This document shows positions 51,788 to 63,658 of a stretch of 64,000 nucleotides of DNA, piece after piece. The notes beneath the pieces were generated by a model. That model was not told the DNA's origin, did not search any database, and saw only the letters and a program-made list of their open reading frames with translations. Source of the DNA: DATEPR01 sp036491115 (GTDB taxonomy: Bacteria > Actinomycetota > Actinomycetes > Mycobacteriales > Pseudonocardiaceae); contig DASXCQ010000045.1 in NCBI GenBank assembly GCA_036491115.1, positions 1 to 64,000 of the forward strand, written 5' to 3'. Each line of letters opens with the position of its first letter. Within the stretch, counting starts at the first letter, position 1. Made by a program: the position numbers and the translations under genes.

Positions 51788-52798
51788 GTGATCACGTTCA
51801 TCATTCGGCGACTCATCTCGGCCGTGCTGATGCTGATCGTCGTCAGCATGGCGACCTTCGCCGTGTTCTTCCTGGTACCTCGGCTCGCGGGGCAGACCAC
51901 CGAGCAGCTTGCGGCGCAGTACGTCGGTCGCAACCCGACCCCGGCCGTGCTGCACGCCGCGATCATCAAGTTCGGTCTGGACAAGCCTGTCTACGACCAG
52001 TACTGGGAGTTCCTCAAGACCCTCGTGGCCGGTGAGGACTACGACACGGGCACCGGCTTCGTGCACTGCCCGCCACCCTGTTTCGGCTTCTCGTTCCACA
52101 ACCAGCAGCCCGTGTGGCCGCAGATGCTGTCCGCGTTGCCGGTGACGGCGTCGCTGGCCATCGGCGCGGCAGTGCTGTGGCTGGTCGCGGGCATCGGCAT
52201 CGGCGTGCTCTCCGCGCTGCGCCGGGGTTCGTGGTTCGACCGGGCGGCGATGAGCGCGGCGCTGGCCGGCGTCTCGCTCCCGGTCTTCTTCACCGCACTG
52301 CTGTCCCTGGCACTGTTCCGGGACACGATCCCGCTCTTCCCGGACGCCGGCACGTTCACGCCGCTGACGCAGAACCCGGGCAAGTGGTTCGAGTCGCTCG
52401 TGCTGCCGTGGGTGACCCTGGCCTTCCTGTACGCCGCGCTCTACGCCCGGCTGACCAGGGCCGGCATGCTCGAGACGATGAACGAGGACTTCATCCGCAC
52501 CGCGAGGGCGAAGGGCCTGCGGGAGAGCAGAGTCGTGGTCAAACACGGCCTGCGCGCCACGCTCACGCCCATCGTGACGATCTTCGGCCTGGACATCGGT
52601 CTGCTGATCGGTGGCGCCGTGCTGACCGAGACGGCGTTCTCGCTGCCCGGTCTGGGCCGGTTCGCCATCAGCGCGATCGGTGACCAGGACCTGCCGGAGA
52701 TCCTCGGTGTCACCATGCTCGCCGGGTTCTTCGTGGTCTTCGCCAACCTGATCGTGGACATCCTGTACGCGGTCATCGACCCGAGGGTGCGGTACTGA
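51788..52798 (+). CDS. oppB: Peptide ABC transporter permease (OppB-like)
   Basis: A 336-residue membrane permease with six spans, starting at GTG as MITFIIRRLISAVLMLIVVSMATF, typical of OppB/DppB. The EAA loop is TMNEDFIRTARAKGLRESRVVVKHGLRATLTPIV. Between the first two spans is an extracytoplasmic loop of about 90 residues with CPPPC. GGAVLTETAFSLPGLGR is the conserved late motif. No Shine-Dalgarno sequence is visible at the GTG, so the start is supported by alignment with the family pattern. The stop TGA shares one base with the oppD ATG. Confidence 0.92.
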   Translation: MITFIIRRLISAVLMLIVVSMATFAVFFLVPRLAGQTTEQLAAQYVGRNPTPAVLHAAIIKFGLDKPVYDQYWEFLKTLVAGEDYDTGTGFVHCPPPCFGFSFHNQQPVWPQMLSALPVTASLAIGAAVLWLVAGIGIGVLSALRRGSWFDRAAMSAALAGVSLPVFFTALLSLALFRDTIPLFPDAGTFTPLTQNPGKWFESLVLPWVTLAFLYAALYARLTRAGMLETMNEDFIRTARAKGLRESRVVVKHGLRATLTPIVTIFGLDIGLLIGGAVLTETAFSLPGLGRFAISAIGDQDLPEILGVTMLAGFFVVFANLIVDILYAVIDPRVRY

Positions 52799-53904
52799 TG
52801 AGCAACAGGGACAGCACGGACAGCTTCGTGGACGTCCGGCCGCTGCCGGGTACCGAGGGGTTCGTGGACACCGAGCCGACACCGCCGGGCGCGTTCCTCG
52901 AGGTGCGCGACCTGCGGGTGCACTTCCCCACCGACGACGGCGTGGTCAAGAGCGCCGACGGCCTGTCGTTCCAGTTGGAGCGCGGCAAGACGCTGGGCAT
53001 CGTCGGCGAGTCCGGTTCCGGCAAGAGCGTCACCAGCCTGGCGATCTTGGGACTGCACAAGCGCTCCCAGGCCAACATCAGCGGTGAGATCTGGCTGGAC
53101 GGCGAGGAACTGGTCAAGGCCACCGACGAGCGCGTACGGTCGCTGCGCGGCAAGAAGATGGCGATGATCTTCCAGGACCCGCTGTCCGCGATGCACCCGT
53201 ACTACACGGTCGGCAATCAGATCGTCGAGGCGTACCGGATCCACAACAAGGTGAGCAAGTCGGTGGCCCGCAAGCACGCCATCGAGATGCTCGACCGGGT
53301 GGGCATTCCACAGCCGGCGTCCCGGGTGGACGACTACCCGCACCAGTTCTCCGGCGGCATGCGGCAGCGCGCGATGATCGCCATGGCACTGTCCTGCGAC
53401 CCTGAGCTGTTGATCGCGGACGAGCCCACGACGGCCCTGGACGTCACCGTGCAGGCGCAGATCCTGGATCTGATCCGGGATCTGCAGCAGGAGTTCAACT
53501 CCGCCGTCATCATCATCACCCACGACCTCGGCGTCGTCGCCGAACTGGCCGACGACATCATGGTGATGTACGCGGGCCGGACCGCGGAGTACGGCCCGGC
53601 GGGCGACATCTTCTCCGCACCGCAGCACCCCTACGCGTGGGGGCTGCTCGGTTCCATGCCGAGACTGGACCGCGAGCGCACCGACCGGCTGCTGCCGATC
53701 AAGGGCACGCCGCCCAGCCTGATCAACGTGCCGTCCGGCTGCGCGTTCCACCCCCGGTGCGCCTATCCGAAGCTCAACGGCAACCGGTGCTACGACGAGG
53801 TGCCCCAGCTGCTCGAGGTGGACGGCAAGCACGCCGTGTCCTGCCACCTGAGCGCCGAGAACCGGCTCCGGTTGTGGGACACCGAGATCAGGCCGAACCT
53901 CTGA
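52798..53904 (+). CDS. oppD: Peptide ABC transporter ATP-binding protein (OppD-like)
   Basis: A 368-residue ATPase. Residues 1-30 are an extra hydrophilic leader. Walker A is GESGSGKS (near 68), the signature is FSGGMRQRAMIAMA, Walker B is LLIADEPTTALD, and the switch His is in IITHDLGVVAELAD. The C-terminal oligo-peptide domain carries CAFHPRCAYP, CYDE and SCHL, the four-cysteine set that in this family can hold an iron-sulfur cluster. It pairs with OppF to energise import. Start and stop overlap by one base with oppB and oppF, so the operon is tightly coupled. Confidence 0.95.
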   Translation: MSNRDSTDSFVDVRPLPGTEGFVDTEPTPPGAFLEVRDLRVHFPTDDGVVKSADGLSFQLERGKTLGIVGESGSGKSVTSLAILGLHKRSQANISGEIWLDGEELVKATDERVRSLRGKKMAMIFQDPLSAMHPYYTVGNQIVEAYRIHNKVSKSVARKHAIEMLDRVGIPQPASRVDDYPHQFSGGMRQRAMIAMALSCDPELLIADEPTTALDVTVQAQILDLIRDLQQEFNSAVIIITHDLGVVAELADDIMVMYAGRTAEYGPAGDIFSAPQHPYAWGLLGSMPRLDRERTDRLLPIKGTPPSLINVPSGCAFHPRCAYPKLNGNRCYDEVPQLLEVDGKHAVSCHLSAENRLRLWDTEIRPNL

Positions 53905-54956
53905 TGGCGGCCCAAGGGAATGAGATGAACGACGACGCGAACATGCTCCACGTCACCGGGCTGCGGAAGTACTTCCCGGTGCGCCGTGGGCTGCTCAAGC
54001 TGAAGGCCGGCGACGTCCAGGCGGTGGACGGCCTGGACTTCGACGTGAAGCGCGGCGAGACCCTGTCCCTGGTGGGCGAGTCCGGCTGCGGCAAGACCAC
54101 CACCGGCCGGCTGCTGACCAGACTGCTGGAGCCCACCGACGGGAAGATCATCTTCGATGGACGGGACATCACCCACCTGTCGATGGGTGGTATGCGCCCG
54201 CTGCGCAAGAACATCCAGATGGTCTTCCAGGACCCGTACTCGTCGCTGAACCCCCGGCACACCGTCGGCACCATCGTCGGTGCGCCGTTCCGGTTGCAGC
54301 ACGTGGAGACCCCCAACGGGGTCAAGAAGGCGGTCCAGGACCTGCTGGAACTGGTCGGCCTGAGCCCGGAGCACTACAACCGCTACCCGCACGAGTTCTC
54401 CGGCGGGCAGCGGCAGCGCATCGGCATCGCCCGCACGCTCGCCCTGCGGCCCAAGCTGATCGTCGCCGACGAGCCGGTGTCCGCGCTGGACGTGTCGATC
54501 CAGGCCCAGGTGATCAACCTGCTGGAGGACATCCAGGAGGAGTTCAACCTGACGTACGTGATGATCGCGCACGACCTGTCCGTGGTGCGGCACGTGTCCG
54601 ACCGGGTCGCCGTGATGTACCTGGGCAAGATCGTGGAGATCGGTGACGCGCCGCAGGTCTACAAGTCGCCGATGCACCCGTACACGGTGGCGCTGCTGTC
54701 CGCGGTGCCGATGCCCGACCCGAACCGGCGGACCAATCGGGATCGGATCCGGCTGTCCGGTGACGTGCCGAGCCCGCTGAACCCGCCCTCCGGCTGCCGG
54801 TTCCGCACCCGGTGCTGGAAGGCGCAGGACATCTGCGCCCGCGAGGAACCACCGCTGAACGAACTGGTCACCGGGCACCGGGTGGCCTGCCACTTCCCGG
54901 AGAACGCGAGCGCCACGGCAGCGGCTCCGGTGACGGAGGCGGCGGCCACCACCTGA
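53904..54956 (+). CDS. oppF: Peptide ABC transporter ATP-binding protein (OppF-like)
   Basis: A 350-residue ATPase. Walker A GESGCGKTT (near 58), Q-loop QMVFQDPYSSLNPRHTVG, signature FSGGQRQRIGIARTLAL, Walker B LIVADEPVSALD, and switch His in MIAHDLSVVRHVSD are typical of OppF/DppF. The C-terminal oligo-peptide domain has CRFRTRCWKAQDIC and RVACHF, four cysteines. The ATG at 53904 overlaps the oppD stop; an internal ATG at 53925 with AAGGGA upstream is also possible and would give MNDDANMLHV. It ends the importer operon; a UvrD-like gene follows within 40 bases. Confidence 0.95.
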   Translation: MAAQGNEMNDDANMLHVTGLRKYFPVRRGLLKLKAGDVQAVDGLDFDVKRGETLSLVGESGCGKTTTGRLLTRLLEPTDGKIIFDGRDITHLSMGGMRPLRKNIQMVFQDPYSSLNPRHTVGTIVGAPFRLQHVETPNGVKKAVQDLLELVGLSPEHYNRYPHEFSGGQRQRIGIARTLALRPKLIVADEPVSALDVSIQAQVINLLEDIQEEFNLTYVMIAHDLSVVRHVSDRVAVMYLGKIVEIGDAPQVYKSPMHPYTVALLSAVPMPDPNRRTNRDRIRLSGDVPSPLNPPSGCRFRTRCWKAQDICAREEPPLNELVTGHRVACHFPENASATAAAPVTEAAATT

Positions 54957-54989
54957 TCGTGTCCGGCCGCTGTGGCAGGATGCCGGTCC

Positions 54990-58087
<3,098 letters not shown>

Positions 58088-58091
<4 letters not shown>

Positions 58092-58915
58092 GCGGCCAGC
58101 GACGATCCCGCCAGCACCAGTTGAGCGACATCCAACAGCGCCACGACGAGCACGGCCTGGAACACCACGCGGGAACCCGGCCGCCGCCCGGCGACCAGTC
58201 CGGCCGCCAGAACCACCAGCGAGGCGCCGGCCAGTGCGACCCGTGCGGCCAGGTGACCGGTAGGCCCGAGCACCAGCACCACCGACGCGGCGAGCAGCAG
58301 CACGACGGCCGCCCATCGGCTGCCCGCCGCGCCGATCCGGTGCGGCAACCCGCGCACGCCGGTGGCGGCGTCCTCGGTGAGATCGGGCAGCACGTTGGCG
58401 AAGTGCGCCCCACCGCCGAGGAGCGCGCCCGCGACCGGCAGCCACCACGGCGGATGGGGCGACGGGCCGAGTACGGCGAACACCGGCAGTAGCGCGAAGG
58501 ACAGCAGGTAGGGCACGACGGAGGCGACGGTGGCCTTCAGACCGACGTCGTAGGCGAGCCCGAGGGCGACGGCGATCAGATGCAGCCCGCCGGCCAGCGG
58601 CCCGACCGCCAGGGACAACGGGACGCAGGCGATGCCGGCCACCAGCGCGCTCCCGCCGACCGTGGTGCGGCCGACCGCACCCGAAGCGACCGGCTTGTCC
58701 GTTCTCTTGGCCGCGACGTCCCGGTTGGCGTCGAGATAGTCGTTGGTCCAGCCGACACAGAACTGCCCGGTCAGCACGGCGACGCCCACCAGCACGGTCC
58801 CGGCGGCGTCCCGGCCGACGGCGACTGCGAGCAGGGTGGCGACGGCCGTCACCGCGGCACAGGCATCCGGATGACACGCCCGCACCAGCCCACCCACCGT
58901 GCCGGCTCGCCTCAC
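58088..58915 (-). CDS. UbiA-type prenyltransferase
   Basis: A 275-residue integral membrane prenyltransferase with about eight or nine spans. The first Asp-rich motif is NDYLDANRD (near residue 58, after TGQFCVGWT), the second is NVLPDLTEDAATG (near 175). Between them KPVASGAVGRTTVG is typical. These motifs bind the prenyl diphosphate via magnesium. Members make quinones, heme O, chlorophyll-type or lipid products, but none of these can be chosen. The GTG start (complement of 58913-58915) is selected from several because the hydrophobic core begins soon after. The stop codons of this gene and the helicase gene overlap by four bases. Confidence 0.88.
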
Positions 58916-59194
58916 CCGGCCGAGTCTGCCAGCCGGACGAGCTGTCGCCGCTCGCCGAGCCGGTGTTGCGACCGCCGGCCCTGGTCGGCACGCGGCCCGG
59001 GGCAGCCGCAGGTCCGCCGGCCGATGTCGCGCTGCCTGCCGCGCCGGCCGGCGGCCGGGCGAGCCGCCGCAAGTCGGCCGGCGGTTGGCCGCTGCGGGTC
59101 CACGACCCCGTTGCGCCGCCCACCTGCTCGCTTGCCTTGCTCGCCGGTGGCTGAGCGAGCCGTTGTCGCGATCGCCGCTGTCGGCGTGGCAGGC

Positions 59195-59208
59195 GATACT
59201 CCGCGTCA
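59195..59208 (+). promoter_or_regulatory. Possible leaderless promoter of the DinB-like gene
   Basis: A GATACT hexamer (59195-59200) is followed by 7 bases and the ATG at 59208 with no Shine-Dalgarno site, the geometry of a leaderless transcript. No good -35 sequence is present, so the call is tentative. Confidence 0.4.
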
Positions 59209-59720
59209 TGGCCGTACCGTTTCCGTCACCGACCGTCGCCGTGCCGTCGCGGAACGAGCTGTTCCTCCGCTATCTGGACTTCTTCCGCGCCACCCTGGTC
59301 GACAAACTGACCCGACTACCCGAGGCCGAGCTGCGCACCAGCGGGCTCCCCTCCGGCTGGACCCCGCTCGAACTGCTCAAACACCTCACCTACGTCGAAC
59401 TCCGCTGGCTGGACTGGGGCTTCGCCGGCACCGACGTCGCCGACCCGTGGGGTGACCACGACGGCACGGCATGGCACGTCGACCCGGACGAAACCCTGAC
59501 CAACCTGGTCACCACCCTCCACCACCAGGCCGAACGGACCCGCGAGATCGTCGAGGCGCACGAACTCACCGATGTCGGCCGGCCTGGCCCGCGCTGGGAG
59601 GGCGCCGACCCGGCGACCCTGGAACGCGTGCTGTGCCACGTGTTCCAGGAGTACGCCCGGCACGTCGGCCACCTGGACATCGTCGCCGAACTGGCGGACG
59701 CCGCGATCGTCGGCGAATAG
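59208..59720 (+). CDS. DinB-like (DUF664) family protein
   Basis: A 170-residue four-helix-bundle protein. It begins MAVPFPSPTVAVPSRNELFLRYLDFFRATL. His residues in PLELLKHLTYVELRW (near 60), in TLHHQAERTRE and in CHVFQEYARHVGHLDIVAE form the DinB metal-binding pattern. Actinobacterial members such as mycothiol-dependent transferases use mycothiol with a divalent metal. A detoxification role is possible but not shown. It is divergent from the UbiA-like gene. A weak -10 lies directly upstream. The two following genes read in the same direction. Confidence 0.88.
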   Translation: MAVPFPSPTVAVPSRNELFLRYLDFFRATLVDKLTRLPEAELRTSGLPSGWTPLELLKHLTYVELRWLDWGFAGTDVADPWGDHDGTAWHVDPDETLTNLVTTLHHQAERTREIVEAHELTDVGRPGPRWEGADPATLERVLCHVFQEYARHVGHLDIVAELADAAIVGE

Positions 59721-59772
59721 TCCATTGTAGACAAGCTTCCGCAAAGTCCGCCGATACGCAAGGCTGGGCGAC

Positions 59773-60366
59773 ATGGCGGACACCGAAACCGACCTGCGGC
59801 AGGGACTCACCGCGCTGGGCAACGGCGACGTCGCGACGGCCGAGCCGCTGTTACGAGGCGCGGCCGAGGCCGGGTCGCCCGACGCGATGCTCGCCCTGTG
59901 CACCCTGCTGCGCGACTCCGGACGGCCGGACGAGGCCGCCGAGTGGCTGTTCGACGCCGCCGAGACCGGGCACGCGGCGGCCAACAACATGCTCGGCGTG
60001 CTGCTCGTCCAGCAGGGCAGCCGGAAGTCGGCGCAGCGCGCGTTCCGCAGGGCCATCGCCGGTGGCGATCCCAACGCCCCCAACAATCTCGCGTTCCTGT
60101 TCGCCTCCGCCGGCCGCAACGACGACGCGGAAAGCCTGTTTCGGCAGGCGGTGGACGCCGGCAATCCGCACGCGTCGCTGAACCTGGGCGTGTTCCTGCG
60201 GTCGACCGGCCGCGCCGACGAGGCCGAACCGTGGTTACGCGCGGCGGCCGAGGCGGGCGACCCGACGGCGGAACAACACCTCGCCGACGAGCCCGGTCAG
60301 GGCTTCGCCGCCCGCGCCTCCGTCGTGTGGACACCAACCACGCCACACGACGACGACGGGGGATGA
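59773..60366 (+). CDS. Sel1/TPR-repeat protein
   Basis: A 197-residue helical repeat protein. Five or so units of about 35 residues can be seen, each with an A.....GN..A or AAEAG.P.A..L signature (LRGAAEAGSPDAMLALCTLLRDSGRPDEAAEWLFDAAETG, and so on). The repeats start near residue 8 and end near 165. The last 30 residues (GFAARASVVWTPTTPHDDDGG) are not repeats. Such proteins usually mediate protein contacts. There is no signal peptide, so it is cytoplasmic. Its stop lies at the possible start of the next gene (ATGA overlap if the earlier start is used). Confidence 0.85.
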   Translation: MADTETDLRQGLTALGNGDVATAEPLLRGAAEAGSPDAMLALCTLLRDSGRPDEAAEWLFDAAETGHAAANNMLGVLLVQQGSRKSAQRAFRRAIAGGDPNAPNNLAFLFASAGRNDDAESLFRQAVDAGNPHASLNLGVFLRSTGRADEAEPWLRAAAEAGDPTAEQHLADEPGQGFAARASVVWTPTTPHDDDGG

Positions 60367-60374
60367 TCGGGGTC

Positions 60375-61373
60375 ATGGCCGATGACCAGGACGGCGAGTT
60401 CAGCCGCGACATGCGCTACATCACCACCCGCATCACGGCGGACGGGCGGGACGGCTACCCGGTCGAACCGGGCCGGTACCGGCTGGCGGTGGCCAGGGCG
60501 TGCCCGTGGGCGAACCGGGCGATCATCGTCCGGCGGCTGCTCGGCCTGGAGGACGCGCTGTCCATGGCGGTCGCCGGACCCACCCACGACGAGCGCAGTT
60601 GGACGTTCGACCTCGACCCCGGCGGCGTGGATCCGGTGCTGGGCATTCCCCGGCTGCGCGACGCCTACCTGGCCCGGTATCCCGACTACCCCCTGGGCAT
60701 CACGGTCCCGGCGATCGTGGACGTCCCCACCGGCCAGGTCGTGACCAACGACTTCGGCCAGCTGACCGTCGACCTGTCCACCGAGTGGCGCGCGTTTCAC
60801 CGGCCGGGCGCGCCCGACCTGTACCCGGAACACCTGCGCGCCGAGATCGACGAGGTCTCGGAACTGGTGTTCCACGACGTGAACAACGGCGTCTACAAGG
60901 CGGGCTTCGCCTCCTCCCAGGAGGCGTACGAGCAGGCGTACGACGCGCTGTTCGCCCGCCTGGACCGGCTGTCCGACCGGCTGCGCGACCAGCGATACCT
61001 GGTCGGCGACACGATCACCGAGGCGGACGTGCGCCTGTTCACCACGCTCGTCCGCTTCGATGCCGTGTACCACAACCACTTCAAGTGCAATCGGAACAAG
61101 CTGGTCGAGATGCCGGTGCTGTGGGCCTACACCCGGGACCTGTATCAGACTCCAGGTTTCGGCGACACGATCGACTTCCGGCAGATCAAGCGCCACTACT
61201 ACGTGGTGCACCGGCAGCTCAACCCGAGCGGCATCGTCCCCACGGGCCCGGACCAGTCGTCGTGGCAGGTGCCGCACGACCGCGACCGGCTACCCAGCAG
61301 GCCGTTCGGCACCGGTACGCCACCGCCGCCACCGCGGCCGGCCGAGGTGGTCCCGGCCGACCACAACGTCTAG
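60375..61373 (+). CDS. Glutathionyl/mycothiol-hydroquinone reductase-like (YqjG/Ecm4 family)
   Basis: A 332-residue GST-fold protein of the YqjG/Ecm4/Xi-class family. The active-site cysteine is in ARACPWANRAIIVRRLLGL (near residue 47), where the family has CPWAHR. YLVGDTITEADVRLFTTLVRFDAVYHNHFKCNRNKL (near 215-250) is a C-terminal GST signature. In actinobacteria mycothiol may replace glutathione. It reduces glutathionyl-hydroquinones in other bacteria. The start ATG 60375 is tentative; ATG 60363 is in the same frame and overlaps the upstream stop. The 3' end overlaps the convergent nitroreductase-like gene by four bases. Confidence 0.9.
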   Translation: MADDQDGEFSRDMRYITTRITADGRDGYPVEPGRYRLAVARACPWANRAIIVRRLLGLEDALSMAVAGPTHDERSWTFDLDPGGVDPVLGIPRLRDAYLARYPDYPLGITVPAIVDVPTGQVVTNDFGQLTVDLSTEWRAFHRPGAPDLYPEHLRAEIDEVSELVFHDVNNGVYKAGFASSQEAYEQAYDALFARLDRLSDRLRDQRYLVGDTITEADVRLFTTLVRFDAVYHNHFKCNRNKLVEMPVLWAYTRDLYQTPGFGDTIDFRQIKRHYYVVHRQLNPSGIVPTGPDQSSWQVPHDRDRLPSRPFGTGTPPPPPRPAEVVPADHNV

Positions 61374-61777
61374 CGGGGGGCCAGGTCGACCAGGGGGATC
61401 TCCCGGCCGGCCTGGGCCGCATGGTCGGTGAAGAACGGGAACAGCGACGTGACGTCCCGCCAGACCCGGTCCCGCTCGTCGCCGGCCAGCGTCGTGGCCA
61501 CGGCGTCGTACCGCTGGTCGCCCACCTCGACCACGACGTGCGGGTCGGCGACCAGGTTCCGGTACCAGTCCGGAGCCTTGGTCGCGCCCGCGTTGGAGGC
61601 CATGACGACGATCCGGTCACCGTCCCGGTGGAACATCATCGGCGTGGTGTGCCGCCGACCGGTCCGGGTGCCGACGGTGGTGAGCAGCAGCAGCCCCTCA
61701 CGGTGCATGCCCTCGACCTCACCACCGGCCCGGAACTGCTCGATCACCCGTCGGTTGATCTCCTGGATGTTGTCCAT
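61370..61777 (-). CDS. Deazaflavin (F420)-dependent nitroreductase family protein
   Basis: A 135-residue split-barrel protein of the DDN/FDOR group. NIQEINRRVIEQFRAGGEV leads to LLLLTTVGTRTGRRHTTPMMFHRDGDRIVVMASNAGATKAPDWYRNLVADPHVVVEVG, with the TTxGxKTG-like and NP-like motifs of the family that contact F420. It could reduce nitro compounds, quinones or other F420 substrates. GGAGG is 4 bases before the ATG. The first 34 bases overlap the end of the ankyrin gene, so translation may be coupled. Confidence 0.9.
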   Translation of the reverse strand: MDNIQEINRRVIEQFRAGGEVEGMHREGLLLLTTVGTRTGRRHTTPMMFHRDGDRIVVMASNAGATKAPDWYRNLVADPHVVVEVGDQRYDAVATTLAGDERDRVWRDVTSLFPFFTDHAAQAGREIPLVDLAPR

Positions 61778-63255
61778 TCCGCCTCCGTCAACAGGCCCAC
61801 CAGCGCGGACCGGCCGGCGTCGCGAGCCCAGTCCGCCGGCGTCGCGCCACCGTGCCGGTCCCGCAGGCCGACGTCGGCACCCAACGCCAGTAGCCGCCGG
61901 GCGAGGTCGACGTCACCCCGGTCCGCTGCCGCGTGCAGCGCAGTCTGCCATTCGGCCTCGACGGGTGCATCCAGACGCCCGGAGGCGTTGACCGAGAATC
62001 CGGCCGCCACCGCCAGCTCGACGGCGTCCACCCGACCCTGGCCGGCCGCCCACACCACCAGTCCGGGCCGGCGCCGCACCGCGTCGGCCACCACGTCGGC
62101 AGGCGTGGCCTCGACCGCGGCCCGATCACCGGCCAGGATCGCGCCCACGAGCGTGTCGACGGCGTCCAGAACAGGCTCGGCGGCGCCCAGCTGGCGCAGC
62201 CGCGCTGCGAGCTCCCGGTTGCCGTTGACCAGGGCGATCTCGATCGGCGTCCGGGCGGTCCGGCTGGACCGCCTCGGCGCCACGATCGGGGCCACCACGT
62301 CGACACCGTGCGCGGCCAGCAGGTCGACCCTGGCCCGCTGGTCGTGGCTGACCGCCCAGTCCAGCAGGCTGGCCAGCATCGTCGACGGCGACTCGAGCTG
62401 GTCGCCGAGCAACCGGTGCCACGGACCGCCATCGCCCCTGCCCAACCCGAACTCGAACAGCAGCACGAGGTGGTCGTCGTTGGTGCCGAACATCCGGTCG
62501 TAGAGCGTCTGGCCGTCGTCGGGGTCGGCGCCCGCCCGCAGCAGCCGCCGGGCGAGCGGAATGGCGTGCGGATGCGCCGGCTGCCCGGACCAGTCGGCCG
62601 CGAACACCCCGGTGAGCACGGTGAACGGCGTGGGCAGGCCGAGGAAGAACCGGCCGTCGTTCGGGTCGGCACCCGCGTCCAGCAGCAGCTGCGCCGTGGC
62701 GAGGGTGGCCGCCAGGTCGATGTCCGGATCGTGCCGGGCGTACGCCTGGTACAGCAGCGGTGACCAGCCGAACGGCCCGCACGCGGCCGTGGCGGCACCG
62801 GGATCGGCGGCGAGCAGCGCCCGGACGGCGTCGACGTCGGCACACGCTGCGGCCACCCCGAGCTGCCTGACGGGCAGGTCGGGGTGGCCGGCCAGCAGTC
62901 GGGCGGCCTCTGCCCGGTGCGCCGGGTCGTCGTCGGCGAAGTTCAGGCAGGCCAGCCGCAGGAACCGGTCGGTGGGGCTCTCGTCCGCCGACGGTTCGGG
63001 CAGCACCCAGGTGCGGGCGTTGATGACCTCGACGTGCCTGCGCAGCCGCGCCCACGTGGTGAACCGGTGGTGGTGGGCGAGTGCCGACTGGGCGGCGGCC
63101 AGTGGGAAATCGGGCCCGGCCGGTGCGGACGCTCGGTGTTCGGTGACGAAGGCGACGGCCGTGGCGGCACCGGCGCGCACGGCCCGCTGGAGTTCGCGGG
63201 CCTGCTTGCGGAGCTGGTCCGGATCGGGTTGTTCGGGCAGCGGAGCGGTCGGCAT
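61744..63255 (-). CDS. Ankyrin-repeat protein
   Basis: A 503-residue protein. The N-terminal 80 residues (DPDQLRKQARELQRAVRAG..AQSALAHHHRFTTWARLRRHVE) are the leader typical of actinobacterial ankyrin proteins. Then about eight to ten ankyrin units can be seen, with words such as AAACADVDAVRALLAADPG, LLDAGADPND, LLRAGADPDDGQTLYD, LAAHGVDV, TPIEIALVNGNRELAARLRQLG and the best, TALHAAADRGDVDLARRLLALGADVGLRDRHGGATPADWA. No catalytic motif or signal peptide is seen. GGAAGGAGG lies 5 bases before the ATG. Its function is probably a binding scaffold; the nitroreductase-like gene overlaps its end. Confidence 0.92.
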   Translation of the reverse strand: MPTAPLPEQPDPDQLRKQARELQRAVRAGAATAVAFVTEHRASAPAGPDFPLAAAQSALAHHHRFTTWARLRRHVEVINARTWVLPEPSADESPTDRFLRLACLNFADDDPAHRAEAARLLAGHPDLPVRQLGVAAACADVDAVRALLAADPGAATAACGPFGWSPLLYQAYARHDPDIDLAATLATAQLLLDAGADPNDGRFFLGLPTPFTVLTGVFAADWSGQPAHPHAIPLARRLLRAGADPDDGQTLYDRMFGTNDDHLVLLFEFGLGRGDGGPWHRLLGDQLESPSTMLASLLDWAVSHDQRARVDLLAAHGVDVVAPIVAPRRSSRTARTPIEIALVNGNRELAARLRQLGAAEPVLDAVDTLVGAILAGDRAAVEATPADVVADAVRRRPGLVVWAAGQGRVDAVELAVAAGFSVNASGRLDAPVEAEWQTALHAAADRGDVDLARRLLALGADVGLRDRHGGATPADWARDAGRSALVGLLTEAEWTTSRRSTDG

Positions 63256-63658
63256 GGCGACCTCCTTCCGTGTCCCGGTGGTCCGCCGAACCGGGCGAAA
63301 GGAGGTGGCTGTCGAACGTGGTCAGCGCACCGCGTACCAGGTGGGCTCAGCCCTGTCCGCGGACCCGGAGGCGCCCTGCACGCCGACGCCAGTCTAGCGA
63401 GTCGGCCCGGCGGCAGCGACATTGCGCCGATTGTCGGTCCGCAACAATCAATACCGAAACAGTTTTTCGAATGTTCAGGAAAAACATCTCCGCGTACCAC
63501 TTATCCTCTTTTGTCTGGTGATGCGGAGCGTGACGTGCCCGTATTGTCAAATGTGAACGAGCAAATAGTTGCTACGACGGGAGTAGTGACATGGCGTCCA
63601 TGCGCAGCGTAGAACCGCATTCATGTCCACCACCTCACCAGGGCAGGAATCCTCACCG
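63256..63658. other. Intergenic region upstream of the M28 peptidase gene
   Basis: A 403-base divergent region with no convincing gene. The right half (about 63420-63600) is unusually AT-rich for this window. It contains a perfect inverted repeat, GTTTTTC-N10-GAAAAAC (63462-63485), a possible operator for the M28 peptidase gene. The promoters of the ankyrin gene and the M28 peptidase gene should both lie here. Confidence 0.6.

Noticed and set aside
50018..52882. A 954-codon minus-strand frame opposite oppA and oppB
   Set aside because: The codon pattern is the mirror of the real genes and there is no ribosome binding site or family similarity.
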